A DNA stretch of 64,000 nt from Ramlibacter sp. Lineage in GTDB: Bacteria > Pseudomonadota > Gammaproteobacteria > Burkholderiales > Burkholderiaceae_C. Below are positions 35,311 to 43,624 of this stretch, piece after piece; positions within the stretch are counted from its first letter, which is position 1, and every line of letters begins with the position of its first letter. Under the pieces are notes generated by a model. That model did no database searches. It saw nothing but the letters and a program-made list of their open reading frames with translations, and had not been told where the DNA came from. Where the stretch lies: positions 1 through 64,000 of the forward strand of contig JACDFR010000018.1 of NCBI GenBank assembly GCA_013815685.1, read 5' to 3'. A program made the position numbers and the translations under genes.

Positions 35311-35436
35311 GTGGCATTGCTTGAGAAACTCGGGCGACCGCTGCGTCTTGCCGTCATCGGCGGCGGTCCCGACTCATGGATTGGCCGCATGCACCGCGGC
35401 GCGGCGCCAGAAGCGCACAGCCGACTGGCAAAATAG
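35311..35436 (+). pseudogene. N-terminal remnant of a Gfo/Idh/MocA oxidoreductase
   Basis: AGGAG precedes a GTG start whose product reads LGRPLRLAVIGGGPDSWIG then RMHRGAA before a premature TAG at 35434. RLAxIGGGPxSxIGxxHR is the nucleotide-binding start of one Gfo/Idh/MocA subgroup. Only 41 of about 380 residues remain. Confidence 0.65.
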
Positions 35437-35440
35437 GTCC

Positions 35441-35713
35441 ATGCCAGCTTCTGCCTCCCACTCCGCTCAGCCGCGCAACCCTCTGCACAGCGTGACGCTG
35501 GAGGCCATCGTCAGGGCGCTGGAAGCTCACTACGGGTGGGCAGAACTTGCGGTGCGCATACCGGTGCGCTGTTTCACGCACGAACCCAGCGTCAACTCGA
35601 GCTTGAAGTTTCTACGCAAGACACCCTGGGCTCGCGAAAAAGTGGAAGGCCTCTACCTGTTCATGCTGCGCGATGCCGGCCGCAAGCCTCATGCTATTCC
35701 AGCCGCTGCTTGA
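35441..35713 (+). CDS. VF530 family DNA-binding protein
   Basis: A 90-residue protein with the DUF2132/VF530 signature: NPLHSVTLEAIVRALEAHYG, AVRIPVRCFTHEPSVNSSLK and FLRKTPWAREKVEGLY. These small helical proteins are thought to bind DNA. The 3' end overlaps the glutaminase start region. Confidence 0.88.
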   Translation: MPASASHSAQPRNPLHSVTLEAIVRALEAHYGWAELAVRIPVRCFTHEPSVNSSLKFLRKTPWAREKVEGLYLFMLRDAGRKPHAIPAAA

Positions 35714-36602
35714 AGAAATCGTCGCCACGCTACGCCCGGAACTGGGCCGCGCAGGACAGGTGGCGAGCTACATCCCTGCGCTCGCACGGGTACCCGCCGC
35801 GCAACTCGGGATAGCCCTGCGCACGTGCGACGGCGAGGAGGCGCATGCGGGCGACAGCATGACGCCCTTTTCAATCCAGAGTATCTCGAAGCTTTTCACA
35901 TTGACGCTCGGAATGCGTGAACTGGGCGACGCGCTTTGGGAACACATTGGCCGCGAGCCTTCGGGCAGTGCATTTAATTCGCTGGTGCAGCTCGAATCCG
36001 AGCACGGACTCCCGCGCAACCCCTTCATCAACGCAGGCGCGATCGCCGTCACGGATCGACTCGTCAGCGCGTGCGACGCCAAGGCCGAGATACTCACCCT
36101 GCTGTCCGACCTGTGCGGCGAACCTGTTTACTTCGACGAAGAAGTTGCCGCGTCCGAGGCAGCCACGGGGTTCCGCAACGTCGCTCTTGCCAACTTCATG
36201 AAAAGTTTTGGCCGCCTCGACAATGACGTGGGCACCGTGCTCGACGCGTACTTCCACGATTGCTCAATCCGCATGAGCTGCCTGCAACTGGCGCGTGCCA
36301 CCGGCTATCTGTGCAGGGATGGCGCGCACCCGTACACGGGAATGCAGGTGCTGACGGAACGGCAGGCTCGGCGCGTCAATGCGCTGATGCTGACGTGCGG
36401 CACCTACGACGCGGCCGGCGAGTTTGCCTTTCGCATCGGCTTGCCCTGCAAGAGCGGCGTGGGCGGCGGCATCGTGGCCGTGGTGCCGGATCGCCTCACC
36501 TTGTGCGTGTGGTCGCCGGCGCTGGAGCCCAGTGGGAACTCGCTGCTGGGCACGAAGGCGCTCGAGATGTTTACGGCCAGGACGGGACTGTCGATCTTCT
36601 GA
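35691..36602 (+). CDS. glsA: Glutaminase (serine-dependent beta-lactamase fold)
   Basis: A 303-residue glutaminase that hydrolyses glutamine to glutamate and ammonia. The catalytic S64-x-x-K67 pair lies in PFSIQSISKLFT. Other family sites are PFINAGAIAVTD, NVALANFMKSFGRLDNDV, and CKSGVGGGIVAVVP. ATG at 35691 chosen; another at 35673 lies six codons earlier. Length is normal for the family. Confidence 0.93.
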   Translation: MLFQPLLEEIVATLRPELGRAGQVASYIPALARVPAAQLGIALRTCDGEEAHAGDSMTPFSIQSISKLFTLTLGMRELGDALWEHIGREPSGSAFNSLVQLESEHGLPRNPFINAGAIAVTDRLVSACDAKAEILTLLSDLCGEPVYFDEEVAASEAATGFRNVALANFMKSFGRLDNDVGTVLDAYFHDCSIRMSCLQLARATGYLCRDGAHPYTGMQVLTERQARRVNALMLTCGTYDAAGEFAFRIGLPCKSGVGGGIVAVVPDRLTLCVWSPALEPSGNSLLGTKALEMFTARTGLSIF

Positions 36603-36627
36603 CTGGCCCCTCGGCGGGGGTGGCACA

Positions 36628-36951
36628 TCACGGCGCAAACATCGATTGCAACGTCTGCAAGGTCAGGCCCAGGGTCGCTGGCCGCAGCGCGCCCAATCGC
36701 TTCACCAGGCGCACGCCGTCCAGCGTGCGCAGCTGGTCGATAAGAATCAGACCCTGTTTGCCCTGGAAGGTGAGGGGAATGCGAAAGCGCGCGGGCCGTG
36801 AACCGGTGGTCATGGGGGCCACGATCACGGTGCGCAGGTGCAGATTCATGTCGTTGGGCGACACCACCACGCAGGGACGAGTCTTCTGGATCTCGCTGCC
36901 GACCGTGGGGTCGAGCTGGGCGAGCCAGATCTCACCAGTCTTGAAGGTCAC
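36628..36951 (-). CDS. mazF: MazF/PemK-type endoribonuclease toxin
   Basis: A 107-residue PemK-like SH3-barrel toxin: FKTGEIWLAQLDPTVGSEIQ then KTRPCVVVSPNDMN with the catalytic Arg, VIVAPMTTGSR, and ILIDQLRTLDGVRLVKRLG. Start GTG at 36951, one base after the MazE stop. Cleaves RNA when MazE is lost (family knowledge). Confidence 0.9.
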   Translation of the reverse strand: MTFKTGEIWLAQLDPTVGSEIQKTRPCVVVSPNDMNLHLRTVIVAPMTTGSRPARFRIPLTFQGKQGLILIDQLRTLDGVRLVKRLGALRPATLGLTLQTLQSMFAP

Positions 36952-36954
36952 CAG

Positions 36955-37203
36955 CTACCACTCCAGTTGGTCGTCACCCAAGTTGCTCAACTCGGGCCAC
37001 ACTGGCGCGTCGTCGCCCGCGGCAGCCAGCCGGCGCGCGTCGTCGGCCCAGCCCTCGCGGGGGTTGCGATGCAGCGGGCGAATCTCAATCACGCCATCGC
37101 GCACTTGCAGGTCGGCCGAGCCTTGCAGCCCCAGTTGCGCAAGGATCGGCTTGGGAATCAGCACGCCTTGCGAGTTGCCCATTTTCCGGATGGTGACTTC
37201 CAT
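36955..37203 (-). CDS. mazE: MazE/AbrB-type antitoxin
   Basis: An 82-residue swapped-hairpin AbrB protein: VTIRKMGNSQGVLIPKPIL at the N-terminus for DNA binding, and an acidic C-terminal tail that neutralises the toxin. AGGAGG precedes the ATG at 37203. Downstream mazF is coupled with a three-base gap. Confidence 0.9.
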   Translation of the reverse strand: MEVTIRKMGNSQGVLIPKPILAQLGLQGSADLQVRDGVIEIRPLHRNPREGWADDARRLAAAGDDAPVWPELSNLGDDQLEW

Positions 37204-37222
37204 GGCCCAGCCTCCTGTGGAT

Positions 37223-37243
37223 TGTTAGCACAATGTTAGCACA
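37223..37243. promoter_or_regulatory. Direct repeat TGTTAGCACA x2 upstream of mazE
   Basis: Two exact 10-bp copies at 37223-37232 and 37234-37243, spaced 11 bp (about one helical turn), 20 bp before the mazE start. Likely MazE(F) autoregulatory operator. Confidence 0.6.
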
Positions 37244-37337
37244 GGCGCGGTTGAGCGACAAGGCCGGGTCGGCCATCTCCTGCATGCGAAATCGGCCAGC
37301 GGGATCTTCATCGTTGGGCGCATTCAACTTGGTCGAC

Positions 37338-37616
37338 TCAGGTATACACATCATCGTGGTCCCCGACATTGACCGGGATGATGGTCTGGCCCGCGATACG
37401 CAGCTCGAGCGTGATGCGGTACGAGAGATTGATGGAGACGGAATGCAGCCCCACCTGCTTGCCCGTGAGGGCATGCAGACGCAGCGAGGGATGGTGCGGG
37501 TTGGCCTCTAGCAGCGCCACGGCCTTGCCGTATTGCCGCCGGACTTCGGGGTGGCGGCGCAGGAACCGGAGTTCGGCGCGCATGTAGCTCTCGGTGAAAC
37601 GGAGCTGCCAGGGCAT
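37338..37616 (-). CDS. RelE/ParE-superfamily toxin
   Basis: A 92-residue protein with the RelE/YafQ fold pattern: LRFTESYMRAELRFLRRHPEV, then LRLHALTGKQVGLHSVSINL and a terminal strand IIPVNVGDHDDVY with the usual C-terminal His/Asp region. It follows its antitoxin gene by six bases. Likely a ribosome-dependent mRNA endonuclease; ParE-type gyrase poison cannot be excluded. Confidence 0.82.
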   Translation of the reverse strand: MPWQLRFTESYMRAELRFLRRHPEVRRQYGKAVALLEANPHHPSLRLHALTGKQVGLHSVSINLSYRITLELRIAGQTIIPVNVGDHDDVYT

Positions 37617-37622
37617 GAGAAA

Positions 37623-37925
37623 TCAGCGGGCGCGTGTACGACGGCTCGGCTTGGCAGTTGGCTCCGGCCCAAGCAGCGCATCTAGCCTTTGCATGTGGGC
37701 CTGCGCCGACTCCGTGACGTAACGCCCCGCCGCTTCATCGGAACGGCTTTGGGCCAGGGCCGCATCGAGCTCGCATTCGCGCAGGTAGTGGTACTGCGCG
37801 ACCTCCATCACCACGAACCTATCCTTCCCGCGCACGGAGATCACTGCCTCGGGCTGGTGGGCGAGCGTCGCCTCGATCGCGGCGACGCCGCGCGTCTTGA
37901 TATCGTTGGCGGTGAGGATGGTCAT
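37623..37925 (-). CDS. Phd/YefM-type antitoxin
   Basis: A 100-residue antitoxin. The N-terminus ILTANDIKTRGVAAIEATLA and EAVISVRGKDRFVVMEVAQY match the Phd/YefM/prevent-host-death fold; the C-terminal tail is long and basic (KPSRRTRAR). First gene of the module, overlapping an operator-like palindrome upstream. Confidence 0.82.
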   Translation of the reverse strand: MTILTANDIKTRGVAAIEATLAHQPEAVISVRGKDRFVVMEVAQYHYLRECELDAALAQSRSDEAAGRYVTESAQAHMQRLDALLGPEPTAKPSRRTRAR

Positions 37926-37937
37926 GGCGCGATTTTA

Positions 37938-37955
37938 AGTACTATTCATCGTACT
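37938..37955. promoter_or_regulatory. Inverted repeat AGTAC-N8-GTACT upstream of the antitoxin
   Basis: AGTACTATTCATCGTACT lies 13 bp before the antitoxin start. Phd/YefM antitoxins bind short palindromes of this kind to repress their own operon. Confidence 0.5.
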
Positions 37956-38009
37956 GTCAAAAGTGCTCTTCATGCACGGCGAGGACGCCGGGCATGGTGA
38001 ATGGGGCCG

Positions 38010-39206
38010 TCAGCCAAAGAAGACGTCCGCCCTCGGGAAGCGGTCCTGGCCGCGGATGCAGTCCAAGAGGTAGATCGCAAACCCGGGATCGCCCGTCCAC
38101 AGGGAATAGCGGCCTTGGCCGTACTGGGCGCGCGCGGCTTCGACCTGCGCGATGCCATGCATCGCAAACGCTCGAGCTCGGTCCAGCCAGAGCGCGTCGC
38201 CGGTGCGGCGGTACAGCTTGAGGAACGCGTATCCGTTGCCGCCCGTGCCATGACACAGGTTCGAGCCCTTGCGCAGCGGCCCTGCCGCCCAGGTCGCTTC
38301 GGCCCCGGCGGCAAGCAGGTCGTCCAGGGCATCGCCGGGGAAGTGCGCCAGGCAGATCACGAACCCCGGCGCGCCATGGCAGTACTGCATCAGCTTCAAG
38401 TCGCCGGGCAGTGAATCCATGCGCGGTGGCCAGCTCGCCAGCGGACCTTCCCAGCGGGCCGTGCGCCGAATGGTGTTGGCGATGCACTCGCGCCAGCGCA
38501 CCCAGTCGGTGGCGTCCAGAAGGTCACGGCCCTGGATCAAGGGCGCCGCCGTCGCGACGAATCCGTGGACGGCGTCGATGTAAGTGGAGTGCCGACCGTA
38601 CAGGTCCTGACTCCAGACCTGGCACGAGCCGTCGGCTGACGGCTGCAGCTGCGACCACAACATGGCCGCCGTCTCTCGGAACAGCCGCGCCCAAGCTTCG
38701 TCGCCGGTGTGCCGATGCAGGAACAAGGCGGCCAGCAGCGTGCCGGGCGAACCCCACATCAACTCGCGGGCCGGGTGGTTCTTGGTCGCTTCGATCAGTC
38801 GCGAGAGCTCCGCCGCAATCTGCGGCGATGGCGCCACCTGGAACTCGAGCATGCGGATCGACGTGTCGCCCATCAAGAAGGACCCGAACGGCGTGCCCTC
38901 CTCCACTTCCATCTGGGCCCGATTGGGCGCCAGCAAGGCCGGAACGATCGCGGTGTAGTCCTTCGACAGTGAGGTGGCGCCCTGGTCTTCGAGGTAGCGC
39001 AGCGCCCAGATCACGCCGCAGGCGCCGAAGTAAAGGTTGTGCATCGGCGCGGGGTCGGCCGCGTCCAGCGGGTGGGTGGGCCACAAGCGATCGGGAGAGA
39101 ACGATTGCTCCGCATCTCGTACGATCTACGCGATCGCGTCGCGGGCGCGGCTTTCGTCCCAGGAGTCGGTGCGCAGCGGTTCGTGGCGATCGGGGTCGAA
39201 GAGCAT
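38010..39206 (-). pseudogene. LanC-like protein gene interrupted by in-frame TAG
   Basis: A 398-codon frame from ATG 39206 starts MLFDPDRHEPLRTDSWDESR, meets TAG at 39126-39128 (codon 27), then continues uninterrupted to the stop at 38010. LanC landmarks are NLYFGACGVIWALRYLED, MQYCHGAPGF, SNLCHGTGGNGYAFLKLY and WTGDPGFAIYLLDC; the two CHG sites supply the zinc Cys/His ligands. Homologous N-termini read through at this point (AIA-x-IV). A TTG at 39086 or ATG at 39044 could start a shortened protein. No lanthipeptide precursor or LanB gene is near, so this is a stand-alone LanC-like protein. Confidence 0.75.
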
Positions 39207-39386
39207 GGGCTGGACTCTACCGCGCCGGCTCGGCTCGGACCACAAGGTAGCCCAGTTTCGGCTTGGCGATCAGCACGTCGGCGTTGGCCGCGCGATGGTG
39301 CGATTCAACGCGCAGACACCCCAGGGAATGCGTCATGCCTGACCCGATTGACTGTCATGCCCGCCGCACTCGGCGATACTGCCGGC

Positions 39387-41182
39387 ATGAACAAGCCCTT
39401 GAGCCGCGCCGAAGTCGCACCCGAGCTGACCTGGAACCTCGATGACCTTTTCGCCAGCCCAGACGCCTGGTCGGCGGAGCTCGCGCAGATCGAGGAGGCG
39501 TTAGCGACCGTCACGATCCATCAGGGCCGGCTGGGCGAAGGGGCTGGCCGGTTGCTGGCGTGCCTGGACGCACGCGATTCGTTGATGGGGCGGTTGCAGA
39601 AAGCCTATATTTTCGCCGGCTTGCGCAATGCCGAAGACGGCGGCGATGCGGCACGGCAAGCCGAGTTGGCATTCGCCGCGAGCGTTGCCGCGCGCGTGGA
39701 AGCGGCGATGAAGTTCGTCGACTCGGAAATTCTCGCTTTGCCGGACGGAACGGTGCAGCGCTTTCTCGCGGAAGAGCCCGCGCTGGCGGTGCACCGCACC
39801 GACCTGGATGACCTCGCAAACCTGAAACCGCACATGCTCGCGGCCGAGACCGAACGCGTGCTCGCCAGCCTGGGCGAAGTGCTCGATGCGCCCTACATGA
39901 TCTACCAGCGCAGCAAGGCCGGTGACATGCAGTTCGAGCCGTTCACCGCCGGTGGGCCCGAGCAGCCGAATTCATTCAACCTGTACGAGTCGACATACGA
40001 GGGAGCCCCGAACGCGCAGGTGCGGCGCGCCGCCTGGGACTCGTTCTGCAAGGGACTGCAGCCTTACCAGAACACGTTTGCCGCGACCTTCGCGACCGAG
40101 GTCACGAAAAACATCGTGCTGGCCAAGGCGCGCGGCTACCGCAGCGCCGAGCATTTCCTGCTGCACCAGCACAAGGTGCCATTCGAGCTGTACACGAACA
40201 TCCTCGACACCATCCAGGCAGAACTCGCGCCGCACATGCAACGTTATGCGCGCCTGCGCCAGCGAGTGCTCGGCCTGGACCGGCTGCTGTATTGCGACGT
40301 GAAGGCTCCGCTCGATCCGGATTACGCGCCGGACATCACATTCGAAGCGGCGGGCGAGCTGATCCTGCAGGCGGTTTCGCCTATGGGGCCGGAGTACGTG
40401 GAGCTCGTGCGCACTGCGTTCCAGCGGCGCTGGATCGACCGCGTCAGCAACAGCGGCAAGTCGTCGGGCGCCTTCTGCGCATCGCCTTACGGCGCACACC
40501 CGTTCATCCTCATGACGTGGACCGACTCGATGCGCGACGCATTCATCCTCGCCCACGAGCTGGGCCATGCGGGACACTTCCTCACGGCGCAGCGGCACCA
40601 GCGCTACGTCAACACACGTCCGGCGATGCCATTCGTCGAGGCGCCGTCGATCATGAACGAGGTGTTGCTCGCACGAAAAATCCTGCAAGGCGAGGCCGAC
40701 GCGCGGATGCGCCGCTGGGTGCTGATGCAGGTGCTGGGAACGTACCACCATAACTTCGTCACCCACCTGCTGGAAGCCGAGCTGCAGCGCCAGGTCTACC
40801 GCCTCGCCGAGGCCGGCCAGGCGGTCACGGCCGCGCTGCTGAACGAGCGGAAGGCAGCGATTCTCAAAGCGTTCTGGGGTGACACGGTTTGCATCGACGA
40901 GGGCGCGGCGATGACCTGGATGCGCCAGCCCCACTACTACTTGGGCCTGTACCCCTACACGTACTCGGTGGGCCTGGTCGCGGCCACAGCGCTGGCCGAG
41001 AAGGCGCGCACCGAAGGCGACGGCGTATTTGCCGGCTGGCTGGATGTGCTGCGCGCCGGCGGCACGCTGGAGCCGCTGCAACTGATGCAGCAGGTTGGCA
41101 TCGACTGTCCTCCTCGGCCGCAATCCGGGATGCGGTCGGCTACGTCGGGCGGATGATCGAGGAGCTGGAAGCGAGCTTCTGA
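39387..41182 (+). pseudogene. M3-family oligoendopeptidase (PepF-like), 3' frameshift
   Basis: A zinc oligopeptidase of about 598 residues: ELTWNLDDLFASPDAW start, EVTKNIVLAKARGY and the metal site FILAHELGHAGHFL (HExxH) with the downstream EAPSIMNEVLL Glu ligand. The first frame stops at 41156 after VGIDCPPRPQ. Dropping one missing base near 41105 restores the family C-terminus: IRDAVGYVGRMIEELEASF, ending at 41182. As written the last 24 residues are replaced by 17 foreign ones; the active site is intact, so activity could survive. Confidence 0.85.
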
Positions 41183-41487
41183 CGAACTCGCCGAGCGACG
41201 GGCGCAGACAAGCCAATCCGCCTGGAGTGGTGCTTCGACAATTTCGCCGGGGTAAAGTACCACCAGCCGGGGCATAGGCTCGCCCGGCTTGAGCTTCGAC
41301 TTTTGGAGCCAGGTATCCGGCTGCCGCACAGCAAACACCCGTAAGCTGGGGGCGGTCCCCCAAGGCGTAGTCCGTGCTGCGGATGCGGTGAACGGCGCGC
41401 TGTATGCAGAAGCGATGCGGTGGGCGAGTTGGATCATCCGAACCCTTACCGTTTGGTGAGATTCGCGTGCAACGAGTAGCGACCTAG
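41183..41487. other. 305-bp gap, nothing recognised
   Basis: Between the peptidase and the defence-like pair. Minus-strand frames look weakly coding (RLVVLYPGEIVEAPLQADWL near 41200) but no start, ribosome site or known family was found. GC content falls toward 41488, marking the edge of the AT-richer insert. Confidence 0.4.
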
Positions 41488-42276
41488 TTACGCTGCGAGC
41501 GAAATGCAAAAGCTATCGAAGGACATAGACCGCGCTCTGCAGTCCTCGAACCGAGCGACGATTCTTTCACCGTAGGTGACGTAGTGACCAACGGTCTTTC
41601 GGAGCTCGCGCTGCGCTCCCGACCCGTGCCCGGCATATCCTAGCTTTACAAGAAGTTTATCTGGGTTCATAAGGTGATCGTAGTCCCCAATCACCATCGG
41701 AACATTGCATTTGGCGTGGAGTTCAGCTTGATCATGTGTCGCCAGAATCCAAGTTTCAAGGGCGACTGTGGGCACGCACAGCAGGATGCCGGCACCGATC
41801 TTTTGCGCATGACCTCCCAACCAATCTTTAAGCGCATTCTCACAGACGGTTCTGCGTTCGGCAATGCTCAAAGGCAGTGTGAAAGCCTGATTCGCAACGC
41901 ATTCTCCAATCAAGTGATGTGCAACATCCGCGTCAATCTGCAGAATAAGCCTGCGTTCGTGCCCGGCTGCGGTGATCGACAACGCCGCACCAATTTTATC
42001 AGCGACGGCCGGTTTCCGAATCGTGGATTCCGTGGGCTTCGGATTGAGCAGCGAAGCGGCAAGAATGCGACGGTCGTTCCCAGTGAGCGCGCTGGCTTGC
42101 TCTTTGCACCAGTTTTTCATTGAAGACCAGCCGGCTTTTTGCGCGTTTCGATCAGCAGGCCACAGTGCTCGTGCGCGATAGCGGCCACCGCTTGCAAGTC
42201 CGCTATTTAGAATGAGCGCCTTTAAGACCTCAAAGTCAGTCGTTCCCTCGCTGACGACAAAAAATTCCCTATTCAT
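41488..42276 (-). CDS. TOPRIM/DUF4276-like putative effector
   Basis: A 262-residue protein. E10-G-T-T-D14 in FVVSEGTTDFEVLKAL and D115-A-D117 in LQIDADVAH give the E...DxD pattern of TOPRIM-type metal sites, and PTVALETWILATH near residue 170 recalls the EAW(L)LA motif of DUF4276/RloB-like proteins. It follows the ATPase gene by ten bases. GC content is visibly lower than in neighbours. It is likely the nuclease or toxic arm of a two-gene defence system (inference). Confidence 0.6.
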   Translation of the reverse strand: MNREFFVVSEGTTDFEVLKALILNSGLASGGRYRARALWPADRNAQKAGWSSMKNWCKEQASALTGNDRRILAASLLNPKPTESTIRKPAVADKIGAALSITAAGHERRLILQIDADVAHHLIGECVANQAFTLPLSIAERRTVCENALKDWLGGHAQKIGAGILLCVPTVALETWILATHDQAELHAKCNVPMVIGDYDHLMNPDKLLVKLGYAGHGSGAQRELRKTVGHYVTYGERIVARFEDCRARSMSFDSFCISLAA

Positions 42277-42286
42277 GCATTGCAAA

Positions 42287-43531
42287 TTACAGCATTACGG
42301 GAGGCGTAAGACCTCCAAGAAGCCCATCAATCCACAGTTCAGACAATCTGGCGCCGGCGAATTTTTCGTCCCATAACTTCCGCGCCATTCCCTCAGGGGG
42401 ACTCAATCTTGTCAGTTCGGTGGCTCCAGACTCGGAGCGATCGACGACGTATAAACGGTGATCGGGATCAAAAATGTCCATGCCGTCGAGCGCGGTCGGA
42501 TTGTGAGTTGTCAATATGACTTGTCTTTTTGTAGCTTTGGCCAGTTCCGAAATGTTTTGAATAATGTTACGCACAAGTCCGGGATTGAGCGTGCTGTCGA
42601 CATTGTCCAAAGCAAAAATCCGTGGGGATTTTTCGTGCAGCATTAGCGCCAAAATGAATGCGATATAAAGCGCTCCTTCACTCACATCTGCCGAATAAAG
42701 CTTGTTAAAGTCTCTCCGCATAAAGCGGTCATGGAAAGTGAGATCAACCTCGCCTCCCCCTTGCAAGCGAAACTTTAGGCTGGGGTCGACTTTTTCGACT
42801 GCAATGCGTTGGCACCAAGAAAGCATCTTGAAGAACCTTTGCAATTCGCCACGCCCGTCAACTAATTTGCTCTTGAGAGTCTCGGCGACAGCAGCAGGGA
42901 GGCCTCCGCCAGTAAGGCCCAGTGGCGCTTTAAATCGTGGGTCTGTATCAACTCCGCGGAGCACAGCCGTTGACGGCGCGTAGATGGAAAACCCGCGCAG
43001 TGCATCGATTGCCGCAGTCTCCTCAGCTGATGGATCGCCTATCAATTCAAAGGCTTGGACAATGCTATCCCTGGCCTTGAGCCTAGTCTTGTCGAAGGGT
43101 TGACCCGGAATGGTTGCCCCCTTGCCAGACCGCCCTGCAATTGGTATCCAGGTCCCATCTTCAGACTTCCGGTGCAGCGATTCGGAATGAAACGGCCACG
43201 CGCTTGACTCTGCTTGTCGTACGTCGTTTGAATAAATGCTTGCTCTGTATCTCAGCGTGTCAAACTCAGCTGAGAGACTGAACGTTTTAGGCCTCTCGGA
43301 ATTCGCTAGTGCCGAACGATAAACAGATGGAGCGGAAAGCCGCACGCCACGTTGGGCCAACGTTTCATATGAAACAGACCCAGAAATAGCTGCTGAAAGC
43401 ATACCAATCGCTTCTAGCACATTGCTCTTGCCCGCTCCGTTTTGGCCGATCAACACGTTTACCAGACCAAGATTAAGCTCCTGCTTTTTTAGGGACTTGA
43501 ATCCCGCAACTGTGACGGAGCGCAATAGCAT
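42287..43531 (-). CDS. OLD/AAA-type ATPase of a two-gene defence-like system
   Basis: A 414-residue SMC/OLD-type ATPase. Walker A is G-Q-N-G-A-G-K-S at 29-36 after VTVAGFKSLKKQELNLGLVNV. The C-terminal half has SEGALYIAFILALMLHEKSP, Walker B-like IFALDNVDSTLNPGL and VILTTHNPTALDGMD (switch His). The acidic residue after Walker B is Asn/Asp rather than DE. No TOPRIM domain is fused; that function seems to be on the downstream gene. The composition suggests recent acquisition. Confidence 0.75.
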   Translation of the reverse strand: MLLRSVTVAGFKSLKKQELNLGLVNVLIGQNGAGKSNVLEAIGMLSAAISGSVSYETLAQRGVRLSAPSVYRSALANSERPKTFSLSAEFDTLRYRASIYSNDVRQAESSAWPFHSESLHRKSEDGTWIPIAGRSGKGATIPGQPFDKTRLKARDSIVQAFELIGDPSAEETAAIDALRGFSIYAPSTAVLRGVDTDPRFKAPLGLTGGGLPAAVAETLKSKLVDGRGELQRFFKMLSWCQRIAVEKVDPSLKFRLQGGGEVDLTFHDRFMRRDFNKLYSADVSEGALYIAFILALMLHEKSPRIFALDNVDSTLNPGLVRNIIQNISELAKATKRQVILTTHNPTALDGMDIFDPDHRLYVVDRSESGATELTRLSPPEGMARKLWDEKFAGARLSELWIDGLLGGLTPPVML

Positions 43532-43624
43532 TGGTGTGAAGGTGGCTTGGGCTGGAGTGTATTTCGCCGCGCCGGGAGGAGATACTGAATTCGCCGGCGC
43601 TGGGTGCTCATTGTCGCAGGTCAG

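Noticed and set aside
39207-39386. Short minus-strand frame (AANADVLIAKPKLGYLVV) between the LanC-like and peptidase genes
   Set aside because: No ribosome site, no known family, and it overlaps the likely promoter region of both neighbours.
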